Below are positions 13,156 to 24,613 of a stretch of DNA of 64,000 nucleotides, in pieces. Positions within the stretch are counted from its first letter, which is position 1. Every line of letters begins with the position of its first letter. The stretch comes from Odiellus spinosus (lineage: Eukaryota > Arthropoda > Arachnida > Opiliones > Phalangiidae). The translations under genes were made by a program, and so were the position numbers. The stretch spans positions 1,984,001 to 2,048,000 of the forward strand of contig OY987234.1 of NCBI GenBank assembly GCA_963920705.1, read 5' to 3'. The notes under the pieces were generated by a model. It was not told where the DNA came from. It saw nothing but the letters and a program-made list of their open reading frames with translations, and did no database searches.

Positions 13156-14857
13156 TCAGATCCACAAATTTCCCAAGTGCAGATCCACAAATTTCCCAAG
13201 TTCAGATCCACAAATTTCCCAAGTGCAGATCCTCAAATTTCCCAAGTGCAGATCCACAAATTTCCCAAGTGCAGATCCACAAATTTCCCAAGTGCACATC
13301 CACAAATTTCCCAAGTGCAGATAATCAAATTTCGCAAGTGTAGATCCACAAATTTCCCAAGTGTAGATCCACAAATTTCCCAAGTGTAGATCCACAAATT
13401 TCCCAAGTGCAGATCCACAAATTTCCCGAGTGCAGATCCACAAATTTCCCAAGTGCAGATCCACAAATTTCCCAAGTGCAGATCCAAAAATTTCCCAACT
13501 GCAGATCCACAAATTTTTCAAGTCCAGATAATCAAATTTCCCAAGTGTAGATCCACAAATTTCCCAAGTGTAGATCCACAAATTTCCCAAGTGTAGATCC
13601 ACAAATTTCCCAAGTGTAGATCCACAAATTTCCCAAGTTCAGATCCAGAAATTTCCCAAGTGCAGATCCACAAATTTCCCAAGTTCAGATCCACAAATTT
13701 CCCAAGTGCAGATCCACAAATTTCCCAAGTGCAGATCCACAAATTTCCCAAGTGTAGATCCACAAATTTCCCAAATGTAGATCCACAAATTTCCCAAGTG
13801 TAGATCCACAAAGTTCCCAAGTTCAGATCCACAAATTTCCCAAGTGCAGATCCACAAATTTCCCAAGTGCAGATCCACAAATTTCCCAAGTGCAGATCCA
13901 CAAATTTCCCAAGTGCAGATCCACAAATTTCACAAGTGCAGATCCACAAATTTCCCAAGTGCAGATCCACAAATTTCCCAAGTGTAGATCCACAAATTTC
14001 CCAAATGTAGATCCACAAATTTCCCAAGTGTAGATCCACAAAGTTCCCAAGTTCAGATCCACAAATTTCCCAAGTGCAGATCCACAAATTTCCCAAGTGC
14101 AGATCCACAAATTTCCCAAGTGCAGATCCACAAATTTCCCAAGTGCAGATCCACAAATTTCACAAGTGCAGATCCACAAATTTCCCAAGTGCTGATCCAC
14201 AAATTTCCCAAGTGTAGATCCACAAATTTTCTAAATGAAGGTCCACAAATTTCCCAATTGTAGATCCACAAATTTCCCAAGTGCAGATCCACAAATTTCC
14301 CAAGTGCAGATCCACAAATTTCCCAAGTGCAGATCCACAAATTTCCCAAGTGTAGATCCACAAATTTCCCAAGTGCAGATCCACAAATTTCCCAAGTGCA
14401 AATCCACAAATTTCCCAAGTGTAGATCCACAAATTTCCCAAGTGCAGATCCACAAATTTCCCAAGTGCAGATCCACAAATTTCCCAAGTGCAGATCCACA
14501 AATTTCCCAAGTGCACATCCACAAATTTCCCAAGTGCAGATAATCAAATTTCGCAAGTGTAGATCCACAAATTTCCCAAGTGTAGATCCACAAATTTCCC
14601 AAGTGTAGATCCACAAATTTCCCAAGTGCAGATCCACAAATTTCCCGAGTGCAGATCCACAAATTTCCCAAGTGCAGATCCACAAATTTCCCAAGTGCAG
14701 ATCCACAAATTTCCCAAGTGCAGATCCACAAATTTTTCAAGTCCAGATAATCAAATTTCCCAAGTGTAGATCCACAAATTTCCCAAGTGTAGATCCACAA
14801 ATTTCCCAAGTGTAGATCCACAAATTTCCCAAGTGTAGATCCACAAATTTCCCAAGT
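13156..14857 (-). repeat. 1.7-1.9-kb higher-order repeat, copy 2 (1702 bp)
   Basis: The variant series of copy 1 is repeated with the AAAGTTCCC pair at 13810 and 14040 and TAAATGAAGG near 14,232. It has a single 9-monomer block where copy 1 has two, giving 74 units against 83. Confidence 0.83.
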
Positions 14858-15171
14858 TCAGATCCACAAATTTCCCAAGTGCAGATCCACAAATTTCCCA
14901 AGTTCAGATCCACAAATTTCCCAAGTGCAGATCCTCAAATTTCCCAAGTGTAGATCTACAAATTTCCTAAGTGTAGATCCACAAATTTCAGAAGTATAGT
15001 TCCACAAATTTCCCAAGTGTAGATCCACAAATTTCCCAAGTGTAGATCCACAAATTTCCCAAGTGTAGATCCACAAATTTCCCAAGTATAGATCCACAAA
15101 TTTCCCAAGTGTAGATCCACAAATTTCCCAAGTGTAGATCCACAAATTTCCCAAGTGTAGATCCACAAATT
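14735..15171 (-). repeat. Truncated copy of the 782-bp repeat
   Basis: The series starting at TTTTTCAAGTCC and passing CAGAAGTATAGTTCC (near 14,990) matches 8523 onward. It stops abruptly at about 15,170 in a 24-bp unit. A CAGATCTACAAATTT unit near 14,955 is private to it. The sequence beyond belongs to a different part of the repeat series, so this is a recombination end. Confidence 0.75.
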
Positions 15172-15181
15172 TTCCCAAGTG
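15158..15181 (-). repeat. 24-bp monomer: single-base insertion at a repeat junction
   Basis: The unit has four T in the AAATTTT core (15170-15173) instead of three. The monomer phase is 1 modulo 23 before it (15158) and 2 after it (15182), and stays 2 to 16309. It is the only net insertion found in block I. It sits exactly where the truncated 782-bp copy ends and another variant series begins. Confidence 0.9.
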
Positions 15182-15285
15182 CAGATCCACAAATTTCCCG
15201 AGTGCAGATCCACAAATTTCCCAAGTGCAGATCCACAAATTTCCCAAGTGCAGATCCACAAATTTCCCAAGTGCAGATCCACAAA

Positions 15286-16020
15286 TTTTTCAAGTCCAGA
15301 TAATCAAATTTCCCAAGTGTAGATCCACAAATTTCCCAAGTGTAGATCCACAAATTTCCCAAGTGTAGATCCACAAATTTCCCAAGTGTAGATCCACAAA
15401 TTTCCCAAGTTCAGATCCACAAATTTCCCAAGTGCAGATCCACAAATTTCCCAAGTTCAGATCCACAAATTTCCCAAGTGCAGATCCTCAAATTTCCCAA
15501 GTGTAGATCCACAAATTTCCTAAGTGTAGATCCACAAATTTCAGAAGTATAGTTCCACAAATTTCCCAAGTGTAGATCCACAAATTTCCCAAGTGTAGAT
15601 CCACAAATTTCCCAAGTGTAGATCCACAAATTTCCCAAGTATAGATCCACAAATTTCCCAAGTGTAGATCCACAAATTTCCCAAGTGTAGATCCACAAAT
15701 TTCCCAAGTATAGATCCACAAATTTCCCAAGTGTAGATCCACAAATTTCCCAAGTGTAGATCCACAAATTTCCCAAGTGTAGATCCACAAATTTCCCAAG
15801 TGTAGATCCACAAATTTCCCAAATGTAGGTCCACAAATTTCCCAATTGTAGATCCACAAATTTCCCATGTGCAGAACCACAAATTTCCCAAGTGCAGATC
15901 CACAAATTTCCCAAGTGCATATCCACAAATTTCCCAAGTGCAGATCCACAAATTTCCAAAGTGCAGATCCATAAATTTCCCAAGTGCAGATCCACAAATT
16001 TCCCAAGTGCAGATCCACAA
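15286..16020 (-). repeat. 782-bp higher-order repeat, third copy
   Basis: The landmarks recur 6763 bp after copy 2: 294 units plus the one-base insertion at 15.17 kb. They are TTTTTCAAGTCC near 15,285, CAGAAGTATAGTTCC near 15,543 and CATGTGCAGAACC near 15,866. A private TTTCCAAAG unit lies near 15,955. It then runs into a second CAGAAGTATAG unit near 16,045 and plain units up to the orientation switch. Confidence 0.8.
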
Positions 16021-16308
16021 ATTTCCTAAGTGTAGATCCACAAATTTCAGAAGTATAGATCCTCAAATTTCCCAAGTGTAGATCCACAAATTTCCCAAGT
16101 GTAGATCCACAAATTTCCCAAGTGTAGATCCACAAATTTCCCAAGTGTAGATCCACAAATTTCCCAAGTGTAGATCACCAAATTTCCCAAGTGTAGATCC
16201 ACAAATTTCCCAAGTGTAGATCCACAAATTTCCCAAGTGTAGTCCCACAAATTTCCCAAGTGTAGATCCACAAATTTCCCAAGTGTAGATCCACAAATTT
16301 CCCATGTG

Positions 16309-16356
16309 CAGAACCACAAATTTCCCACAAATAGTGGATCTGCACTTGAGAAATTT
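16309..16356. other. Orientation-switch junction (head-to-head inverted repeats)
   Basis: The last minus-orientation unit starts at 16309 (CAGAACCACAAATTT). A cut-short unit follows, CCC at 16324-16326 running straight into ACAAAT. The first plus-orientation unit starts at 16334 (GTGGATCTGC). The breakpoint bases make a small dyad: CCAC at 16325-16328, loop AAATA at 16329-16333, GTGG at 16334-16337. The flanking kilobases are inverted relative to each other, but their variant order does not mirror across the junction. No transposon end, target-site duplication or unique sequence is present. Confidence 0.93.
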
Positions 16357-16379
16357 GTGGATCTACACTTGGGAAATTT
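16357..16379 (+). repeat. Representative consensus monomer (23 bp)
   Basis: This unit shows the block II consensus with A at position 9: GTGG at 1-4, GATC at 4-7, CACTTG at 10-15, GGG at 15-17 and AAATTT at 18-23. It has no CpG. Its length is not a multiple of three, so reading frame rotates through all three frames over 69 bp. Units identical to this one occur in runs elsewhere, for example ten in a row at 49930-50159. Confidence 0.95.
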
Positions 16380-16729
16380 GTGGATCTATACTTCTGAAAT
16401 TTGTGGATCTACACTTGGGAAATTTGTGGATCTGCACTTGGGAAATTTGTGGATCTGCACTTGTGAAATTTGTGGATCTGCACATGGGAAATTTGTGGAC
16501 CTACATTTGGGAAATTTGTGGATCTACACTTGAGAAATTTGTGGATCTACACTTGGGAAATTTGTGGATCTGCACTTGGGAAATTTGTGGATCTGCACTT
16601 GTGAAATTTGTGGATCTGCACTTGGGAAATTTGTGGATCTGCACTTGGGAAATTTGTGGATCTGCACTTGGGAAATTTGTGGATCTGAACTTGGGAAATT
16701 TGTGGATCTGCACTTGGGAAATTTGTGGA

Positions 16730-17115
16730 TCTACACTTGGGAAATTTGTGGATCTATACTTCTGAAATTTGTGGATCTACACTTGGGAAATTTGAGGATC
16801 TGCACTTGGGAAATTTTTGGATCTGCACTTGGGAAATTTGTGGATCTGAACTTGGGAAATTTGTGGATCTGCACTTGGGAAATTTGTGGATCTGCACTTG
16901 GGAAATTTGTGGATCTGCACTTGGGAAATTTTTGGATCTACACTTGGGAAATTTGTGGATCTATACTTGGGAAATTTGTGGATCTACACTTGGGAAATTT
17001 GTGGATCTACACTTGGGAAATTTGTGGATCTACACTTGGGAAATTTGTGGATCTATACTTCTGAAATTTGTTGATCTACACTTAGGAAATTTGTGGATCT
17101 ACGCTTGGGAAATTT
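16730..17115 (+). repeat. Partial 1541-bp module (Q) upstream of the 3749-bp repeat
   Basis: The variant series here matches 19375-19760, 2645 bp downstream, including the TATACTTCTG, GAGGATCTG, GAACTTGG and ATCTACGC units. It is the tail of module Q. The interval 16334-16729 to its left is ordinary satellite with several TTGAG and TTGTG units also seen near 38.7 and 40.2 kb. Confidence 0.75.
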
Positions 17116-18219
17116 GTGGATCTACACTTGGGAAATTTGTGGATCTATACTTCTGAAATTTGTGGATCTACACTTAGGAAATTTGTGGTTCTACACTTGG
17201 GAAATTTGAGGATCTGCACTTGGGAAATTTTTGGATCTGCACTTGGGAAATTTGTGGATCTGCACTTGGGAAATTTGTGGTTCTACACTTGGGAAATTTT
17301 TGGATCTACATTTGGGAAATTTGTGGATCTACACTTGGGAAATTTGTGGATCTACACTTGGGAAATTTGTGGATCTACACTTGGGAAATTTGTGGATCTA
17401 CACTTGGGAAATTTGTGGATCTACACTTGGGAAATTTGTGGATCTACACTTGGGAAATTTGTGGATCTACACTTGGGAAATTTGTGGATCTACACTTGGG
17501 AAATTTGTGGATCTACACTTGGGAAATTTGAGGATCTGCACTTGGGAAATTTTTCTATCTGCACTTGGGAAATTTGTGGATCTGCACTTGGGAAATTTGT
17601 GGTTCTACACATGGGAAATTTGTGGATCTACATTTGGGAAATTTGTGGATCTACACTTGGGAAATTTGTGGATCAACACTTGGGAAATTTGTGGATCTAC
17701 ACTTGGGAAATTTGTGGATCTACATTTGGGATATTTGTGGATCTACACTTGGGAAATTTGTGGATCTTCACTTGGGAAATTTGTGGATCTGCACTTGGGA
17801 AAATTGTGGATCTACACTTGGGAAATTTGTGGATCTATACTTCTGAAATTTGTGGATCTATACTTCTGAAATTTGTGGATCTACACTTGGGAAATTTGAG
17901 GATCTGCACTTGGGAAATTTTTGGATCTGCACTTGGGAAATTTGTGGATCTGAACTTGGGAAATTTGTGGATCTGCACTTGGGAAATTTGTGGATCTGCA
18001 CTTGGGAAATTTGTGGATCTGCACTTGGGAAATTTGTGGATCTACACTTGGGAAATTTGTGGATCTATACTTGGGAAATTTGTGGATCTACACTTGGGAA
18101 ATTTGTGGATCTACACTTGGGAAATTTGTGGATCTACACTTGGGAAATTTGTGGATCTATACTTCTGAAATTTGTGGATCTACACTTAGGAAATTTGTGG
18201 ATCTACACTTGGGAAATTT
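17116..18219 (+). repeat. 1104-bp module P, copy 1
   Basis: This is a module of 48 monomers with a diagnostic TTTCTATCTGC unit (monomer positions 1-4 changed to TTCT) near 17,550. It also has a GATCAACAC unit near 17,674, GGGATATTT near 17,730 and GGGAAAATTG near 17,806. It includes nine identical consensus units at 17323-17529. Its last units differ slightly from copies 2 and 3, with GTGGATCTACAC where they have TTGGATCTACAC near 18,034. Confidence 0.85.
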
Positions 18220-19760
18220 GTGGATCTACACTTGGGAAATTTGTGGATCTATACTTCTGAAATTTGTGGATCTACACTTGGGAAATTTGAGGATCTGCAC
18301 TTGGGAAATTTTTGGATCTGCACTTGTTAAGTTTGTGGATCTGCACTTGGGAAATTTGTGGTTCTACACTTGGGAAATTTTTGGATCTACATTTGGGAAA
18401 TTTGTGGATCTACACTTGGGAAATTTGTGGATCTACACTTGGGAAATTTGTGGATCTGCACTTGGGAAATTTTTGGATCTGCACTTGGGAAATTTGTGGA
18501 TCTGAACTTGGGAAATTTGTGGATCTGCACTTGTGAAATTTGTGGATCTGCACTTGGGAAATTTGTGGATCTGCACTTGGGAAATTTGTGGATCTACACT
18601 TGGGAAATTTGTGGATCTATACTTGGGAAATTTGTGGATCTACACTTGGGAAATTTGTGGATCTACACTTGGGAAATTTGTGGATCTACACTTGGGAAAT
18701 TTGTGGATCTATACTTCTGAAATTTGTGGATCTACACTTAGGAAATTTGTGGATCTACACTTGGGAAATTTGTGGATCTACACTTGAGAAATTTGTGGAT
18801 CTATACTTCTGAAATTTGTGGATCTACACTTAGGAAATTTGTGGATCTACACTTGGGAAATTTGAGGATCTGCACTTGGGAAATTTTTGGATCTGCACTT
18901 GTTAAGTTTGTGGATCTGCACTTGGGAAATTTGTGGTTCTACACTTGGGAAATTTTTGGATCTACATTTGGGAAATTTGTGGATCTACACTTGGGAAATT
19001 TGTGGATCTACACTTGGGAAATTTGTGGATCTACACTTGGGAAATTTGTGGATCTACACTTGGGAAATTTGTGGATCTACACTTGGGAAATTTGTGAATC
19101 TAAACTTGGGAAATTTGTGGATCTACACTTGGGAAATTTGTGGATCTACACTTGGGAAATTTGTGGATCTACACTTGGGAAATTTGTGGATCTACACTTG
19201 GGAAATTTGTGGATCTAAACTTGGGAAATTTGTGAATCTAAACTTGGGAAATTTGTGGATCTACACTTGGGAAATTTGTGGATCTACACTTGGGAAATTT
19301 GTGGATCTACACTTGGGAAATTTTTGGATCTGCACTTGGGAAATTTGTGGATCTGCACTTGGGAAATTTGTGGATCTACACTTGGGAAATTTGTGGATCT
19401 ATACTTCTGAAATTTGTGGATCTACACTTGGGAAATTTGAGGATCTGCACTTGGGAAATTTTTGGATCTGCACTTGGGAAATTTGTGGATCTGAACTTGG
19501 GAAATTTGTGGATCTGCACTTGGGAAATTTGTGGATCTGCACTTGGGAAATTTGTGGATCTGCACTTGGGAAATTTTTGGATCTACACTTGGGAAATTTG
19601 TGGATCTATACTTGGGAAATTTGTGGATCTACCCTTGGGAAATTTGTGGATCTACACTTGGGAAATTTGTGGATCTACACTTGGGAAATTTGTGGATCTA
19701 TACTTCTGAAATTTGTGGATCTACACTTAGGAAATTTGTGGATCTACGCTTGGGAAATTT
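18220..19760 (+). repeat. 1541-bp module Q, copy 1
   Basis: This is a module of 67 monomers between two P modules. It carries two TTGTTAAGTTTG units (near 18,321 and 18,900) and several GTGAATCTAAAC units (near 19,093 and 19,232). An ATCTACCCTTGG unit near 19,630 is private to this copy. It recurs 3749 bp downstream. Confidence 0.85.
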
Positions 19761-20864
19761 GTGGATCTACACTTGGGAAATTTGTGGATCTATACTTCTG
19801 AAATTTGTGGATCTACACTTAGGAAATTTGTGGTTCTACACTTGGGAAATTTGAGGATCTGCACTTGGGAAATTTTTGGATCTGCACTTGGGAAATTTGT
19901 GGATCTGCACTTGGGAAATTTGTGGTTCTACACTTGGGAAATTTTTGGATCTACATTTGGGAAATTTGTGGATCTACACTTGGGAAATTTGTGGATCTAC
20001 ACTTGGGAAATTTGTGGATCTACACTTGGGAAATTTGTGGATCTACACTTGGGAAATTTGTGGATCTACACTTGGGAAATTTGTGGATCTACACTTGGGA
20101 AATTTGTGGATCTACACTTGGGAAATTTGTGGATCTACACTTGGGAAATTTGTGGATCTACACTTGGGAAATTTGAGGATCTGCACTTGGGAAATTTTTC
20201 TATCTGCACTTGGGAAATTTGTGGATCTGCACTTGGGAAATTTGTGGTTCTACACATGGGAAATTTGTGGATCTACATTTGGGAAATTTGTGGATCTACA
20301 CTTGGGAAATTTGTGGATCAACACTTGGGAAATTTGTGGATCTACACTTGGGAAATTTGTGGATCTACATTTGGGATATTTGTGGATCTACACTTGGGAA
20401 ATTTGTGGATCTTCACTTGGGAAATTTGTGGATCTGCACTTGGGAAAATTGTGGATCTACACTTGGGAAATTTGTGGATCTATACTTCTGAAATTTGTGG
20501 ATCTATACTTCTGAAATTTGTGGATCTACACTTGGGAAATTTGAGGATCTGCACTTGGGAAATTTTTGGATCTGCACTTGGGAAATTTGTGGATCTGAAC
20601 TTGGGAAATTTGTGGATCTGCACTTGGGAAATTTGTGGATCTGCACTTGGGAAATTTGTGGATCTGCACTTGGGAAATTTTTGGATCTACACTTGGGAAA
20701 TTTGTGGATCTATACTTGGGAAATTTGTGGATCTACACTTGGGAAATTTGTGGATCTACACTTGGGAAATTTGTGGATCTACACTTGGGAAATTTGTGGA
20801 TCTATACTTCTGAAATTTGTGGATCTACACTTAGGAAATTTGTGGATCTACGCTTGGGAAATTT
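19761..20864 (+). repeat. 1104-bp module P, copy 2
   Basis: The module repeats copy 1 at 2645 bp offset, with TTTCTATCTGC near 20,196. It is directly followed by another P at 1104 bp, so copies 2 and 3 are tandem while the others are separated by module Q. Confidence 0.87.
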
Positions 20865-21968
20865 GTGGATCTACACTTGGGAAATTTGTGGATCTATACT
20901 TCTGAAATTTGTGGATCTACACTTAGGAAATTTGTGGTTCTACACTTGGGAAATTTGAGGATCTGCACTTGGGAAATTTTTGGATCTGCACTTGGGAAAT
21001 TTGTGGATCTGCACTTGGGAAATTTGTGGTTCTACACTTGGGAAATTTTTGGATCTACATTTGGGAAATTTGTGGATCTACACTTGGGAAATTTGTGGAT
21101 CTACACTTGGGAAATTTGTGGATCTACACTTGGGAAATTTGTGGATCTACACTTGGGAAATTTGTGGATCTACACTTGGGAAATTTGTGGATCTACACTT
21201 GGGAAATTTGTGGATCTACACTTGGGAAATTTGTGGATCTACACTTGGGAAATTTGTGGATCTACACTTGGGAAATTTGAGGATCTGCACTTGGGAAATT
21301 TTTCTATCTGCACTTGGGAAATTTGTGGATCTGCACTTGGGAAATTTGTGGTTCTACACATGGGAAATTTGTGGATCTACATTTGGGAAATTTGTGGATC
21401 TACACTTGGGAAATTTGTGGATCAACACTTGGGAAATTTGTGGATCTACACTTGGGAAATTTGTGGATCTACATTTGGGATATTTGTGGATCTACACTTG
21501 GGAAATTTGTGGATCTTCACTTGGGAAATTTGTGGATCTGCACTTGGGAAAATTGTGGATCTACACTTGGGAAATTTGTGGATCTATACTTCTGAAATTT
21601 GTGGATCTATACTTCTGAAATTTGTGGATCTACACTTGGGAAATTTGAGGATCTGCACTTGGGAAATTTTTGGATCTGCACTTGGGAAATTTGTGGATCT
21701 GAACTTGGGAAATTTGTGGATCTGCACTTGGGAAATTTGTGGATCTGCACTTGGGAAATTTGTGGATCTGCACTTGGGAAATTTGTGGATCTACACTTGG
21801 GAAATTTGTGGATCTATACTTGGGAAATTTGTGGATCTACACTTGGGAAATTTGTGGATCTACACTTGGGAAATTTGTGGATCTACACTTGGGAAATTTG
21901 TGGATCTATACTTCTGAAATTTGTGGATCTACACTTAGGAAATTTGTGGATCTACACTTGGGAAATTT
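20865..21968 (+). repeat. 1104-bp module P, copy 3
   Basis: TTTCTATCTGC lies near 21,300, 1104 bp after copy 2. The module starts the second 3749-bp period (20865-24613), whose P-Q-P order equals that of 17116-20864. Confidence 0.87.
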
Positions 21969-23509
21969 GTGGATCTACACTTGGGAAATTTGTGGATCTA
22001 TACTTCTGAAATTTGTGGATCTACACTTGGGAAATTTGAGGATCTGCACTTGGGAAATTTTTGGATCTGCACTTGTTAAGTTTGTGGATCTGCACTTGGG
22101 AAATTTGTGGTTCTACACTTGGGAAATTTTTGGATCTACATTTGGGAAATTTGTGGATCTACACTTGGGAAATTTGTGGATCTACACTTGGGAAATTTGT
22201 GGATCTGCACTTGGGAAATTTTTGGATCTGCACTTGGGAAATTTGTGGATCTGAACTTGGGAAATTTGTGGATCTGCACTTGGGAAATTTGTGGATCTGC
22301 ACTTGGGAAATTTGTGGATCTGCACTTGGGAAATTTGTGGATCTACACTTGGGAAATTTGTGGATCTATACTTGGGAAATTTGTGGATCTACACTTGGGA
22401 AATTTGTGGATCTACACTTGGGAAATTTGTGGATCTACACTTGGGAAATTTCTGGATCTATACTTCTGAAATTTGTGGATCTACACTTAGGAAATTTGTG
22501 GATCTACACTTGGGAAATTTGTGGATCTACACTTGAGAAATTTGTGGATCTATACTTCTGAAATTTGTGGATCTACACTTAGGAAATTTGTGGATCTACA
22601 CTTGGGAAATTTGAGGATCTGCACTTGGGAAATTTTTGGATCTGCACTTGTTAAGTTTGTGGATCTGCACTTGGGAAATTTGTGGTTCTACACTTGGGAA
22701 ATTTTTGGATCTACATTTGGGAAATTTGTGGATCTACACTTGGGAAATTTGTGGATCTACACTTGGGAAATTTGTGGATCTACACTTGGGAAATTTGTGG
22801 ATCTACACTTGGGAAATTTGTGGATCTACACTTGGGAAATTTGTGAATCTAAACTTGGGAAATTTGTGGATCTACACTTGGGAAATTTGTGGATCTACAC
22901 TTGGGAAATTTGTGGATCTACACTTGGGAAATTTGTGGATCTACACTTGGGAAATTTGTGGATCTAAACTTGGGAAATTTGTGAATCTAAACTTGGGAAA
23001 TTTGTGGATCTACACTTGGGAAATTTGTGGATCTACACTTGGGAAATTTGTGGATCTACACTTGGGAAATTTTTGGATCTGCACTTGGGAAATTTGTGGA
23101 TCTGCACTTGGGAAATTTGTGGATCTACACTTGGGAAATTTGTGGATCTATACTTCTGAAATTTGTGGATCTACACTTGGGAAATTTGAGGATCTGCACT
23201 TGGGAAATTTTTGGATCTGCACTTGGGAAATTTGTGGATCTGAACTTGGGAAATTTGTGGATCTGCACTTGGGAAATTTGTGGATCTGCACTTGGGAAAT
23301 TTGTGGATCTGCACTTGGGAAATTTTTGGATCTACACTTGGGAAATTTGTGGATCTATACTTGGGAAATTTGTGGATCTACACTTGGGAAATTTGTGGAT
23401 CTACACTTGGGAAATTTGTGGATCTACACTTGGGAAATTTGTGGATCTATACTTCTGAAATTTGTGGATCTACACTTAGGAAATTTGTGGATCTACGCTT
23501 GGGAAATTT
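21969..23509 (+). repeat. 1541-bp module Q, copy 2
   Basis: The variant series of Q copy 1 recurs at 3749 bp offset, including TTGTTAAGTTTG units near 22,074 and 22,649 and the GTGAATCTAAAC anchor ending at 23003. A TTTCTGGATC unit near 22,450 is private to it. Confidence 0.86.
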
Positions 23510-24613
23510 GTGGATCTACACTTGGGAAATTTGTGGATCTATACTTCTGAAATTTGTGGATCTACACTTAGGAAATTTGTGGTTCTACACTTGGGAAATT
23601 TGAGGATCTGCACTTGGGAAATTTTTGGATCTGCACTTGGGAAATTTGTGGATCTGCACTTGGGAAATTTGTGGTTCTACACTTGGGAAATTTTTGGATC
23701 TACATTTGGGAAATTTGTGGATCTACACTTGGGAAATTTGTGGATCTACACTTGGGAAATTTGTGGATCTACACTTGGGAAATTTGTGGATCTACACTTG
23801 GGAAATTTGTGGATCTACACTTGGGAAATTTGTGGATCTACACTTGGGAAATTTGTGGATCTACACTTGGGAAATTTGTGGATCTACACTTGGGAAATTT
23901 GTGGATCTACACTTGGGAAATTTGAGGATCTGCACTTGGGAAATTTTTCTATCTGCACTTGGGAAATTTGTGGATCTGCACTTGGGAAATTTGTGGTTCT
24001 ACACATGGGAAATTTGTGGATCTACATTTGGGAAATTTGTGGATCTACACTTGGGAAATTTGTGGATCAACACTTGGGAAATTTGTGGATCTACACTTGG
24101 GAAATTTGTGGATCTACATTTGGGATATTTGTGGATCTACACTTGGGAAATTTGTGGATCTTCACTTGGGAAATTTGTGGATCTGCACTTGGGAAAATTG
24201 TGGATCTACACTTGGGAAATTTGTGGATCTATACTTCTGAAATTTGTGGATCTATACTTCTGAAATTTGTGGATCTACACTTGGGAAATTTGAGGATCTG
24301 CACTTGGGAAATTTTTGGATCTGCACTTGGGAAATTTGTGGATCTGAACTTGGGAAATTTGTGGATCTGCACTTGGGAAATTTGTGGATCTGCACTTGGG
24401 AAATTTGTGGATCTGCACTTGGGAAATTTGTGGATCTACACTTGGGAAATTTGTGGATCTATACTTGGGAAATTTGTGGATCTACACTTGGGAAATTTGT
24501 GGATCTACACTTGGGAAATTTGTGGATCTACACTTGGGAAATTTGTGGATCTATACTTCTGAAATTTGTGGATCTACACTTAGGAAATTTGTGGATCTAC
24601 ACTTGGGAAATTT
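23510..24613 (+). repeat. 1104-bp module P, copy 4
   Basis: TTTCTATCTGC lies near 23,945. This is the last occurrence of that diagnostic unit in the window, so module P is confined to 17.1-24.6 kb. Confidence 0.86.

Larger units (their letters stand above)
79..14050 (-). repeat. A20C monomer variant confined to block I, eleven copies
   Basis: The + strand reads AAAGTTCCCAAGTTCAG. Copies begin at 79, 976, 1896, 2126, 3437, 3667, 9532, 11901, 12131, 13810 and 14040. Four times they come as pairs 230 bp (10 units) apart. I did not see the reverse-complement form in block II. Confidence 0.85.
1..16327 (-). repeat. Block I: satellite in minus orientation
   Basis: All monomers here read as the reverse complement of those after 16.3 kb (CCAC, then AAATTTCCCAAG on the + strand). 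Units keep one phase from position 10 to about 15,170, checked at 70, 8718, 15066 and 15158. They then shift by one base after a 24-bp unit and keep the new phase to the orientation switch. Variants largely confined to this block include A20C (AAAGTTCCC on the + strand), T14C (CCCGAG) and a pair with AATCAAATTTCGC. Many other variants are shared with block II in opposite orientation, so both blocks belong to one satellite family. Confidence 0.96.

Noticed and set aside
16325..16337. Rho-independent terminator or regulatory hairpin
   Set aside because: The stem is only four base pairs and no gene lies nearby. It is better read as breakpoint structure.
16309..16356. Transposon or integron site at the orientation switch
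   Set aside because: Only six bases separate the last left-type bases from the first right-type unit, with no terminal repeats, target duplication or coding sequence.
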